Below are positions 1 through 7,651 of a stretch of 53,864 nucleotides of DNA, in pieces. Source of the DNA: Pseudomonadota bacterium (GTDB lineage: Bacteria > Pseudomonadota > Alphaproteobacteria > Sphingomonadales > Sphingomonadaceae); NCBI GenBank assembly GCA_023416515.1, contig JAEZHP010000060.1, forward strand, positions 1 through 53,864, in the 5' to 3' direction. Each line of letters opens with the position of its first letter. Position 1 is the stretch's first letter. The notes beneath the pieces were generated by a model. The model saw only the letters and a program-made list of their open reading frames with translations. It was not told where the DNA came from and made no database searches. The translations under genes were made by a program, and so were the position numbers.

Positions 1-21
1 CACCACCCTTCGGGGGGTCCC

Positions 22-48
22 CCTCCCCATCGCTTCGCGACAGGGAGG
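22..48. terminator. Hairpin downstream of accD
   Basis: A GC-rich stem-loop (outer pairs CCTCCC with GGGAGG, inner TCGC with GCGA around a TTC loop) lies just past the accD stop. It could end the accD transcript or be a repetitive-element hairpin. There is no clear T-run, so Rho-independent termination is uncertain. Confidence 0.4.
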
Positions 49-57
49 ATCGAGGGG

Positions 58-912
58 TCACGCCGCTTCCTTCGCGGGGTTGAGGTAGTCGAGGATCGTC
101 GCGAGGCGCTCTTTCAGCTCCTTGCGATGGACGACCATGTCGACCATCCCGTGCTCGAGCAGATATTCGGCGCGCTGGAACCCTTCGGGCAAAGTCTCGC
201 GGATGGTCTGGGCGATGACCCGCTGGCCGGCGAAGCCGATCAGGGCGCCGGGCTCGGCGATGTGGATGTCGCCGAGCATCGCATAGGAAGCGGTCACCCC
301 GCCGGTCGTCGGATCGGTCAGGATGACGATGTAAGGAAGGCCGGCTTCCTTGAGCTGGGCGATCGCCGCGGTGGTGCGCGGCATCTGCATCAGGGAGAGG
401 ATGCCTTCCTGCATGCGGGCGCCGCCGGCGGCAGTGACGATGATGTAGGGCGCCGAGGCGGCAATCGCGGCCTGGACTCCGGCGACGAAGGCCGCTCCGA
501 CGCTCAGCCCCATCGAGCCGCCCATGAAGGCGAAATCCTGGACTCCGACGACCGCCGGGCGGCCGGAGATCGAGCCGCGGGCATTGTGAAGCGCGTCCTG
601 CTCGCCGGTCGACAGGCGAGCGGCCTTGATTCGGTCGACGTAGCGCTTGGAATCGCGGAACTTGAGCGGATCCTCGCGCACCTGCGGTGCCGGCAGGATG
701 GTGTAGCCCGGATCGAGGAGGAGGTCGAAGCGGGCGTTGGCGCGCATCCGGCCGTGATGGTCGCAGCGCGGGCAGACGAACTGGTTCTCCTCATATTCCT
801 TGGAGAAGATCATCGCGCCGCATTCCTTGCAGGCATGCCACAGCTGATCGGGCGTGCTTTCGCGCTTGGGCAGGAAGGGCAGGCGGTTGCGGACGCTGTT
901 GAACCAGCTCAT
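58..912 (-). CDS. accD: Acetyl-CoA carboxylase carboxyltransferase subunit beta
   Basis: 284 aa. Beta subunit of the carboxyltransferase that moves the carboxyl group from biotin-BCCP to acetyl-CoA, making malonyl-CoA for fatty acid synthesis in the cytoplasm; its partner AccA is encoded at 16857-17798. The N-terminal four-cysteine zinc ribbon (CKECG and CPRCD, about residues 28-50) and the crotonase-type core with GGARMQEG are visible, and the length is normal. An AAGGAG ribosome site lies 7 bases before the ATG. In many alphaproteobacteria accD follows trpFBA; here it follows pyrF across a repeat-filled gap. Confidence 0.97.
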   Translation of the reverse strand: MSWFNSVRNRLPFLPKRESTPDQLWHACKECGAMIFSKEYEENQFVCPRCDHHGRMRANARFDLLLDPGYTILPAPQVREDPLKFRDSKRYVDRIKAARLSTGEQDALHNARGSISGRPAVVGVQDFAFMGGSMGLSVGAAFVAGVQAAIAASAPYIIVTAAGGARMQEGILSLMQMPRTTAAIAQLKEAGLPYIVILTDPTTGGVTASYAMLGDIHIAEPGALIGFAGQRVIAQTIRETLPEGFQRAEYLLEHGMVDMVVHRKELKERLATILDYLNPAKEAA

Positions 913-988
913 TTCGAAGCTCCTTGGAAGCGCGCGAGTTAGGGCGGGGAAAGCCCCAAGTCTAGTTGGTGCAAGGAGCCGGCGTCTC

Positions 989-1066
989 CGCTCGTCCTGA
1001 GCGCAGTCGAAGGGCGTTCTAGCCGAACTCTGTGCAGGCGCCCTTCGACTTCGCTCAGGACGAGCG
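989..1066. repeat. REP-like inverted repeat between pyrF and accD
   Basis: Two 28-base arms (989-1016 and 1039-1066) are inverted copies with a single mismatch, separated by 22 bases. The arms contain CTCGTCCTGAGCG and CGAAGGGCG, a type of intergenic repeat often seen in sphingomonad genomes. It can form a long hairpin in the transcript between pyrF and accD, so it may act as a terminator or mRNA-stability element. No transposase gene accompanies it. Confidence 0.85.
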
Positions 1067-1098
1067 CTGAATCTGTGCTTTCTACACAGTCGCCTCGG

Positions 1099-1773
1099 TC
1101 AAAGGGTCGCTTCGATCGCCCTTGCGGCCTCGTCCGGGTTGGCGGCTTGGGTGATGGGGCGGCCGATGACGAGGATGGAGGCGCCCTGGTCGAGCGCGTG
1201 GCGCGGAGTCATGACGCGCTTCTGGTCGCCGACGCTCGCTTCGGCAGGTCGGATCCCCGGGACGACGAAGAAGCCCTGCGGCCACGCTTTGCGTGCGGCG
1301 CGAACCTCCTGGCCCGAGCAGACAGCGCCGTCGACTCCGGCCTCGCGAGCGAGCGAGGTGAGACGGATAACCTGATCGTGCGGAGAGCCTCCGACGCCGG
1401 TGGCGGCGAGGTCGTCCTCGTCGAGGCTGGTGAGCACGCTGACCGCGACGACCTTGGTGTGCTTGGGCGCTGCGGCCTTGGCTTCCTCCATCATCGCCCG
1501 GCCGCCGGCGGCGTGGACGGTGAGGATCGCGGGCTCGATCTCCGACAGCGCCCGAACCGCCTTGGCGACCGTGTTGGGGATGTCGTGGAGCTTGAGGTCG
1601 AGGAAGATCGGCAGGCCGATGGAGGCGATCTCGCGAACGCCGGGCATTCCGTGGGCGCAGAAGAACTCGAGGCCCAGCTTGAGGCCGCCGACATGGTGAC
1701 GGACCCGCGCCGCGAGCTCCCTGGCGCCGTCGAGGTCGGTGGTGTCGAGTGCGACGAAGATCGGGCCCTTCAT
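1099..1773 (-). CDS. pyrF: Orotidine 5'-phosphate decarboxylase
   Basis: 224 aa. Decarboxylates OMP to UMP, the last step of pyrimidine synthesis. The N-terminus (MKGPIFVALD) and the catalytic DLKLHDIPNTV motif, carrying the Asp-x-Lys-x-x-Asp active site, identify the family; AGGRAMM and the phosphate-binding VVPGIRP region follow. The ATG at 1773 is chosen because it overlaps the upstream lapA stop as ATGA (1770-1773), indicating translational coupling; an extended upstream reading in this frame has no family similarity. Confidence 0.96.
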   Translation of the reverse strand: MKGPIFVALDTTDLDGARELAARVRHHVGGLKLGLEFFCAHGMPGVREIASIGLPIFLDLKLHDIPNTVAKAVRALSEIEPAILTVHAAGGRAMMEEAKAAAPKHTKVVAVSVLTSLDEDDLAATGVGGSPHDQVIRLTSLAREAGVDGAVCSGQEVRAARKAWPQGFFVVPGIRPAEASVGDQKRVMTPRHALDQGASILVIGRPITQAANPDEAARAIEATL

Positions 1774-2081
1774 ATCGCCAGGCCCGGATCTTCGCCGGTA
1801 GCCGCGGCAGGCACCGGAGCCGAAGTCTCCGCAGGCTGGTTGCCGACGGTGACGCGTTCCGGCCGCTCGTAGCGGTGGCGAAGCGCCCAGAGGCGGCCGC
1901 GATAGACGAAATAGGTCGGGAGGAAGCCGAGCAGGAACGGGATCGCCACCAGCACCGGCAACTTCACGTCGGCCTGGAGACCGCTCCACAGATTGAGGGT
2001 GACCGGCCGCCAATTGTAGATGGCAAACAAGGTCAGCGCGATCGCGACGACCACCCAGAACAAGGTCTTTAGGAACTGCAT
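1770..2081 (-). CDS. lapA: LapA-domain (DUF1049) inner-membrane protein
   Basis: 103 aa. Small inner-membrane protein with two hydrophobic segments (about residues 5-23 and 43-62) and a short basic cytoplasmic stretch, the layout of the lipopolysaccharide-assembly protein A domain. In enterobacteria LapA with LapB helps tune LPS synthesis; the role in alphaproteobacteria is less defined and is inferred here. The start at MQFLKTLFW is preceded by AAGGG at suitable spacing. It overlaps pyrF by 4 bases. Confidence 0.85.
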   Translation of the reverse strand: MQFLKTLFWVVVAIALTLFAIYNWRPVTLNLWSGLQADVKLPVLVAIPFLLGFLPTYFVYRGRLWALRHRYERPERVTVGNQPAETSAPVPAAATGEDPGLAI

Positions 2082-2133
2082 GCCCGCCCTTTCCGATGGT
2101 CCTGTTGCACCAAAGGCCGTTCGCGTAAAGCGC

Positions 2134-4452
2134 TCAGCCGATCTCCGCGGCAAGCGCGTCGAACAAGCCCGGGATGGCCTGGAGCCTTGGCCGCTCTTCT
2201 TCGAGGATGGCGAGGAAGGCGTCGCGCTTCACTCGGGCGACGAGCTCGGGGGGTAGGGGAGTCTCGGCGGGAATGGTCGAGACGATGATGTCGACGAGCC
2301 GGTCGGCGCCGTGGAGGCGTCCCCACAGATAGTCGTTCTCGCGATAGGCGCGGCTGAAGAAGGCGCCGAAATTGTTGAACTGGATGCCCTTCAGGGTCGC
2401 GGCTGTTCCCGAGCGGATCGTCGTCGCGTCGTCGGGCGAGATCCGGTCGACCTTCATCGGATCGAATTCCTGGAGGCCCTCGCCCTGGAGGAGCGGCAGG
2501 GTGGCGATGTCGTAGAAGGGGTAGCCGAGATAGGTGAGGATCGCAGCCCGGCGCGGACCGCGCGACAGGGCCGAGAAAGCGGTCGCGATTTCCGCGTCGG
2601 TGAGGTCGTCGAGTTCCTTCAGCTTGAGGCGCGCCTCGAGCGCGGCGACGGCCGCCGCGGGATCCGTGGCCGCGTTGGCGAAGGCCGCCGATTCCTCGGA
2701 AGTGACGGCAGTGTCCATGTCGGCTGTGAGCGGCGCCTCGTAGCGGGCGATCAGCCGATAGATGATCCGCCGGGCATTGTCGGACGCGGCTTCGTCGACC
2801 TCCTCGATGTCGACATGGGCCTCGGCGAGCTCGCGGACGAGGAGTCGCAGGCGGCGGATTCGGAAGCTCACGTCGAAGCTTCGGAAGAAGGCGATGAGGG
2901 CCGGCACCGCCCGACCCTTGTGGATGGCGTCCTCGCCGGTGATCCCTTGGGCGTCCGCCCATCGCCACAGGGCGTCGCGGATACGCTGGCGATGATCGCG
3001 GTCGCTGCCTTCGCCGCCGAGCCGTGCGATGGTTTCGGCCATCTCCTCGATCGCGGTCGCCATCTTGAGCTGGGCGTAGGCGGCGTAGGTGTAGCCAGCG
3101 CCCCGCGCCGCGATCTCGTTGGCATGGGACCGCCAGGACTGGAGTCGTCGGGTCGTCGGGCTGGTGAGGAAGAAGGTCGAGCCGAACGCGTCGGCGATCG
3201 CGGCCTCGACCTCGGGACGCATCGAATCGACGATGCGGCGCATTCGGCGGATCCGCTCGGAGCGCCGCTCGATCGCCTCGAGATTGTCGCGGATCGGCTG
3301 CTCACGCGGGATGTCGGACATGGCGCCGAACAGGGTCGCCCAGAAACCCGGCGGCTCGACGGTGCCGGTGGCGGTCCAGCGCACCGCCCGAAAGCCGGGG
3401 GCCGGATCGACATAGACGAAGCGGCGGTCGACCTCGCGGCTGGCGGGACGGCTTCGAAGCGCCCTCATGCATGGGGCGAACGGGGCGTGCGCCTGGACGC
3501 CGCCGTCGATCAGGACGACCTGCTCGCGCGATTCGGCGTGAGGGCGCGGCGGGATGTTGCGCTCGACGAAGGCCTCGCGCCCGGGCCAGGCGCGGTCGCG
3601 CTCGGCGAGCACTCCGTCGAGCTCGGCAACCTGGAAGGGCGGGAAGGCGCCGGGGAAGCTGGCGGTGGAGCGGCCGGCGAAGACGAGCTCGGCCGGATGG
3701 GCCAAATGGCGCCCCTCGCCGCCGGGATCGCGGAAGGCGAGGGTGAGGCGATGCTCCTGCTCGATCACCTCGGGCGGGCTGTGCAACTTCAGGCTCTGCG
3801 GGTGGCCGCGGAAATCGGTCACGGTCACGAACAGGTCGAGCGGCTGATAGTCTGGAAGAAGGGGGGCGCCCGACGGCTCCGCGGCCATCGCGTCGAAGGC
3901 ATCGAGAAGGACTCGGGTGAACGCTGGCCCTCCGAACGGCGGCTGGAACCAGGGCGCCTTGACGAGATTGGCGAGCTTCTGGCGGACCTCTGCCTGGTGC
4001 TCGGGCTCGACCGTCTGCTCGACCGTGCTGGAACGATTCGAGATCGCCCAGGCGAAGGGCACCGCTGCGTTCTTCATGAAGCGGCGAACGGCGATCTCGT
4101 CGCGGTCGGCGAGAGCGTCGATGTCGGCATGGTCGAGCCACAGGTCGGTGAGCGGCTCCAACGACTGACCGGTGCTGATCGCTTGCGCCAAGAAGATGCA
4201 GTTGATTCCGCCGGCGCTAGCCCCGGCGAGGATGTCGGTGAGCACGCGCAGGCTGAGGCCGGTCTCGGCGGCGATGCTGTCCAGCAGGCGGTGATAGACG
4301 CCCTGGCTGCCCGCGCCGGTTACTCCGCCGCCGTGGAAGGCCTGGCTGGCGCGCACGAGGCGCCATATCTCCTTGGTGATGCCGTGCATGTAAACGGCGA
4401 GGCTGATGCCGCCGTAACAGACCAGTGCGAGCCGCAGCTCTTTCTCCCGCAT
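2134..4452 (-). CDS. Patatin-like phospholipase-related protein, long form
   Basis: 772 aa. The N-terminal patatin fold has the glycine-rich oxyanion segment (CYGGISLAVYMHG, residues 12-24), the nucleophile elbow GASAGG (Ser79) and the catalytic Asp in LIDGG, so a Ser-Asp lipid acyl hydrolase is likely. The long C-terminal part, rich in helices, fits the patatin-related family that carries a DUF3376-type C-terminus (TIGR03607-like, from memory). No signal peptide is visible, suggesting cytoplasmic or membrane-surface action. The ATG at 4452 is chosen since similarity begins there. lapA starts 52 bases downstream of its stop, so one transcript is possible. Substrate unknown. Confidence 0.87.
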   Translation of the reverse strand: MREKELRLALVCYGGISLAVYMHGITKEIWRLVRASQAFHGGGVTGAGSQGVYHRLLDSIAAETGLSLRVLTDILAGASAGGINCIFLAQAISTGQSLEPLTDLWLDHADIDALADRDEIAVRRFMKNAAVPFAWAISNRSSTVEQTVEPEHQAEVRQKLANLVKAPWFQPPFGGPAFTRVLLDAFDAMAAEPSGAPLLPDYQPLDLFVTVTDFRGHPQSLKLHSPPEVIEQEHRLTLAFRDPGGEGRHLAHPAELVFAGRSTASFPGAFPPFQVAELDGVLAERDRAWPGREAFVERNIPPRPHAESREQVVLIDGGVQAHAPFAPCMRALRSRPASREVDRRFVYVDPAPGFRAVRWTATGTVEPPGFWATLFGAMSDIPREQPIRDNLEAIERRSERIRRMRRIVDSMRPEVEAAIADAFGSTFFLTSPTTRRLQSWRSHANEIAARGAGYTYAAYAQLKMATAIEEMAETIARLGGEGSDRDHRQRIRDALWRWADAQGITGEDAIHKGRAVPALIAFFRSFDVSFRIRRLRLLVRELAEAHVDIEEVDEAASDNARRIIYRLIARYEAPLTADMDTAVTSEESAAFANAATDPAAAVAALEARLKLKELDDLTDAEIATAFSALSRGPRRAAILTYLGYPFYDIATLPLLQGEGLQEFDPMKVDRISPDDATTIRSGTAATLKGIQFNNFGAFFSRAYRENDYLWGRLHGADRLVDIIVSTIPAETPLPPELVARVKRDAFLAILEEERPRLQAIPGLFDALAAEIG

Positions 4453-4589
4453 GGCCAAGGCTTGGCAGGATGGCCGCGGCCTGTCGAGGCGCCAATCGCG
4501 CGGGAGGCACGTCACGGCGCGATCCGCCGCTATCCTTTTGCCGTGCCGCGCGTTAGCAGCGCGCAAACGCTCATGCGAAGGTATCGTTT

Positions 4590-5888
4590 TTGAAGCGCGT
4601 TCTCTTGGTCGTCCTGGTCTTTGCCGGACTGGTTTTCCTGCTGTTCGCCTCCGGGATCCTGCGCTGGTCCGCCCCAGCCGAAGGGGGCGCGCCGCACTCG
4701 CAGGCCCGCTTCCAGGCGGAAGTCCCGCCGGTCGACACCAGCGGCCCCACCAACATCGACTATGCCCGCCTCCAGGCCCGGATCGGCCGGCTGATGGAAG
4801 AGAAGTCGATGGTCGGCCTCGGCGTCGGGATCATCGAGAACGGGCGCATCCGCTTCGTGCGCGGCTTCGGCCAGACGGGCAGCGAAGGCGAGGAGCCGGT
4901 CACCGAGAATACGGTGTTCCGCTGGGCGTCACTGTCGAAGGGCGTCGCCGCGGACATGGTCGCGCTGCTTGCGGCGCGTGGGCAGCTGTCGCTTCACGAC
5001 CCGGTCAATCGCTATGTGACGAGCCTTCGACTTCCTGGCGGCAACGAAAGCCGAGCGACGATGATCGACGTCCTGTCGCACAGGCTCGGGATCCACGGCC
5101 ATGCCCATGACTCCCGGCTCGAGGGCAATGAAGATCCCAAATATCTGAGAGGCTTGCTCGCCTTTGTTGCGACGCAATGCGATGTCGGCCAGTGCCACGC
5201 CTACCAGAATGTCGCCTATGATTCGGCGAGTGAGGCGGTCGAGCGGGTGACCGGAATTCCCTATGAGCAGGCGCTTCGCGACAATTTCTTCACCCCGCTC
5301 GGGATGCGCACGGCGAGCGCGAGCCGCCAGGGCCTGATGAGTTCCCGGAGCTGGGCGCGGCCGCATCGCGGCGGCCGCGGCTCGCGGGCCGAGGAAGTGA
5401 CCGAGCCCTATTACCGGGTTCCGGCGGCGGGCGGGGTCAACGGTTCGATCATGGACCTCACCTTGTGGATGCGCGCCAATATGGGCCTCGCGCCCGAGGT
5501 GCTTCCGGTCGCGGCGCTCCAGGCGGTGCAGACTCCGGTGGTCCGCACACCCGGCGAGACCCGCCGGCGGCGCAAGTTCCTGGAGCGCACTCCGTCCTCG
5601 GCCTACGGGCTCGGCTGGCGGATTTTCAACTATGCCGGCAACAAGGTGGTCGGCCACCATGGCGGAGTCCGCGGCTACCGTTCGCTGATCCTGTTCGACC
5701 CGGCGCGGCGGAGCGGCGTGGTCGCGCTTTGGAACTCGGGTTCAGGCAAGCCCAACGGCCTCGAATATGAGGTCATGGACATGATCTACGGTCTTCCGTT
5801 CCGCGACTGGATGGAGCTCGACAATGGGCGTCCAGCGGAGGCCGAGCCCGAAGAGCCTGAATCGTCCGGCAGTCCCAGAGACCGTTGA
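4590..5888 (+). CDS. Serine hydrolase, beta-lactamase class C family
   Basis: 432 aa, with an N-terminal hydrophobic segment (residues 3-22) that is a signal peptide or membrane anchor. The penicillin-binding-protein fold motifs are present: SxxK as SLSK (Ser114-Lys117), YxN as YQN (205-207), and a late HHGG in place of KTG. The HxG variant is typical of esterase-like or peptidase-like members rather than true beta-lactamases, so antibiotic resistance should not be assumed. The start is TTG; an ATG 17 bases upstream is out of frame. It is divergent from the patatin-like gene. Confidence 0.85.
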   Translation: MKRVLLVVLVFAGLVFLLFASGILRWSAPAEGGAPHSQARFQAEVPPVDTSGPTNIDYARLQARIGRLMEEKSMVGLGVGIIENGRIRFVRGFGQTGSEGEEPVTENTVFRWASLSKGVAADMVALLAARGQLSLHDPVNRYVTSLRLPGGNESRATMIDVLSHRLGIHGHAHDSRLEGNEDPKYLRGLLAFVATQCDVGQCHAYQNVAYDSASEAVERVTGIPYEQALRDNFFTPLGMRTASASRQGLMSSRSWARPHRGGRGSRAEEVTEPYYRVPAAGGVNGSIMDLTLWMRANMGLAPEVLPVAALQAVQTPVVRTPGETRRRRKFLERTPSSAYGLGWRIFNYAGNKVVGHHGGVRGYRSLILFDPARRSGVVALWNSGSGKPNGLEYEVMDMIYGLPFRDWMELDNGRPAEAEPEEPESSGSPRDR

Positions 5889-5889
5889 T

Positions 5890-5972
5890 GTCATCCCCGC
5901 AAACGCGGGGATCCAGCTGCCTTTTCCGTTGCGATTTCAAAGAAGCTGGATTCCCGCTTCGGCGGGAATGAC
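5890..5972. repeat. REP-like inverted repeat pair
   Basis: Two roughly 28-base units (5890-5917 and 5945-5972) face each other. Each has an internal hairpin (CCCCGCAAACGCGGGG; CCCGCTTCGGCGGG) and they share the outer pattern GTCATcCCCGC...GGATCCAGC in opposite orientation. The same family recurs at 26357-26423. It lies between two convergent genes and may also terminate transcription. Confidence 0.85.
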
Positions 5973-5990
5973 AGACTAATTCGCCGTCGC

Positions 5991-6683
5991 TTAGAGCTCT
6001 ACCTCGGCCCAGATGGGCAGGTGGTCGGATGCGGTTCGGGCGTTGGCGCTTCGGTGGACTCCGGCGGCCTTGATGCGCAGATTCGGCGTGACCATGATCC
6101 GGTCGAGCCGGGCGATCGGGTTGCCGCTGTGATAGGAACGGCCTGTGTCCGCGAAGACGTGGTGGGCGCCGAAGTCGCGAAGGCACCCGGACCGCGCCGT
6201 CCACTCGTTGAGATCGCCCATCATCGCGGTCGGCATGTCGGCGTGGCGCTCCGAGACATGTTTGAGGATCGCATGGGCCTGGCGCCGTCGCCACAGGCCC
6301 GACAGATCGAGATGCATCCCGACGATTCGGATTTGATGTCCTTTGCCCTCCAGTTCTGCGAGCACCGCTCCGCGCGGCTCCAGGCTCGGCAGGTGGAGCA
6401 TGGCATGTTCGCGAATCTCGAAATTCTTGCGGACCAGGATGGCGTTGCCATGCCAGCCCAGGCTTCGATCGCGGGCGCCGAACATCACCGGCTTGAGGTC
6501 GCTATGCTCCTCGAGCAGATGCGTAGGGATGGCCGCGTCGCGCGGCCCGAAGCGGCGATCGGCTTCCTGTAGAGCGACGACGTCGGCGTCGAGCTCGTTG
6601 AGGACTTCGATCACCCGCTCGGGCCGGCGCCTTCGGTCGGTGCCGATCGCCTTGCGGATATTATAGCTGGCCAGCCGAAGCAT
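5991..6683 (-). CDS. Endonuclease/exonuclease/phosphatase family protein
   Basis: 230 aa. The EEP fold of metal-dependent phosphodiesterases: N-terminal SYNIRKAIG (metal-binding Asn), ALQEAD (metal-binding Glu, about residue 39), GDLNEW (catalytic Asp-x-Asn, about residue 146) and a C-terminal SDHLPIWAE (catalytic His). The family spans AP endonucleases, DNases and phospholipid phosphodiesterases; the substrate cannot be read from sequence. No signal peptide. AAGGAG lies 6 bases before the ATG. Confidence 0.9.
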   Translation of the reverse strand: MLRLASYNIRKAIGTDRRRRPERVIEVLNELDADVVALQEADRRFGPRDAAIPTHLLEEHSDLKPVMFGARDRSLGWHGNAILVRKNFEIREHAMLHLPSLEPRGAVLAELEGKGHQIRIVGMHLDLSGLWRRRQAHAILKHVSERHADMPTAMMGDLNEWTARSGCLRDFGAHHVFADTGRSYHSGNPIARLDRIMVTPNLRIKAAGVHRSANARTASDHLPIWAEVEL

Positions 6684-6727
6684 CGCGGCTCCTTAGAGCC
6701 TCGAGATGAACGGCAGAAGTCCCGTCC

Positions 6728-7051
6728 TCAGTGGCGTGCCTTGTCGGCCAGCTTGCCGAACAAACTGTCGAGTGCTCGTGCCGCCTTGTTGGCCGCCCCG
6801 GTGACGGCATCGTCGATTCGCGCGGCATCCGCCGTGACCGCCACTGGGGAGTGGCCGTTGGGACGTGCTTCGAGCGAGACGCGCTTGTCGTTGGCGCCGC
6901 CCTTGTGCGCATTGACGTCGGAGATGTGGAGCTCGACGTGGGTGAGCCGCTGCTCGAACCGGCCGAGCTTGTCCCGGACGCGCTGCTCCAGCCGCTCGTT
7001 GGCCTCTGCGTCGGAAAGGATCTGGTTGTCGGTGTTGATCTGCACGAACAT
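6728..7051 (-). CDS. Short ribosome-associated HPF/RaiA family protein
   Basis: 107 aa. Similar to the sigma-54 modulation/ribosome hibernation family (MFVQINTDNQ..., then a basic beta-alpha domain with QRLTHVELHISD). The family binds the 30S decoding site in stationary phase. This is a short form without the C-terminal dimerisation domain of long HPF. The ATG at 7051 starts at the first beta strand; upstream codons lack similarity. It is divergent from the ACP-like gene at 7169. Confidence 0.8.
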   Translation of the reverse strand: MFVQINTDNQILSDAEANERLEQRVRDKLGRFEQRLTHVELHISDVNAHKGGANDKRVSLEARPNGHSPVAVTADAARIDDAVTGAANKAARALDSLFGKLADKARH

Positions 7052-7168
7052 GAAGGGACTCCGGTTGACATTCGAGCGGCTTGGGCCGCCCCCGCTACTA
7101 TCGAAATGCCGGGCCGGCGCGGGGGTTCCGGCGGGTCTGGATGTTCCGCTGATGTTCCGATATGCCAC

Positions 7169-7651
7169 ATGAGGATGAAGGAACGCGCCGGGGAGCTTGA
7201 AGAAGACGAGGTCTATCGCCTGGTCGGCGAGATGTTGCGTCGAATCTCAGGCGCTGAGCCGCAAATGATCCGGCCGGAGGCACGGGTCATGGAGGATATC
7301 GGGATCTACGGAGACGATGGCTACGACCTGATCCAGGAATTGGACGAGCGGTTCGAGATGGATTGGGAGGGCCTGAGGTTGGGCGTGCATTTTGGATCAG
7401 AGGGCCTGGGGCCGCCTCTTCCGCCATGGCGTGTTCGGGGCAGCGATTTCTGGTACGAGCCCGAGCCGCTTACCGTTGAGCGCTTGGTCCGAGATCTCAG
7501 AGCGGGGCGCTGGTCCGGGACCGCGTTGGTGCCCCTCAGGCGGCGAACGCGTCTGAACCTGTTCATTGCTAGCTGGACACTGTTCATCGTCTTCGCCGGC
7601 AGCCTCCTGACGGCGGCGATTATGACGATTGTTGGAGCCGTATCGGACTGA
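7169..7651 (+). CDS. DUF1493-like acyl-carrier-fold protein with C-terminal membrane anchor
   Basis: 160 aa. Residues 12-68 resemble the DUF1493/acyl-carrier-like helix bundle: the segment EDIGIYGDDGYDLIQELDE has the ACP helix-2 pattern, but the serine that carries phosphopantetheine is replaced (GDD-G). Residues about 128-156 form a transmembrane helix (LNLFIASWTLFIVFAGSLL), placing the ACP-like domain on one side of the inner membrane. The start is ATG 7169 (an in-frame ATG at 7175 is an alternative); no good ribosome site. Its stop overlaps the radA start as TGATG, so the two are coupled. Function unknown. Confidence 0.72.
   Translation: MRMKERAGELEEDEVYRLVGEMLRRISGAEPQMIRPEARVMEDIGIYGDDGYDLIQELDERFEMDWEGLRLGVHFGSEGLGPPLPPWRVRGSDFWYEPEPLTVERLVRDLRAGRWSGTALVPLRRRTRLNLFIASWTLFIVFAGSLLTAAIMTIVGAVSD

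Noticed and set aside
2311..4593. 760-codon open frame on the plus strand opposite the patatin gene
   Set aside because: Antisense frame of a GC-rich gene; no family motifs and an Arg/Gly/Asp-rich composition typical of shadows.
4590..5888. Antibiotic-resistance beta-lactamase
   Set aside because: HGG replaces KTG and the context is not a resistance locus; esterase/peptidase-like members are more likely.
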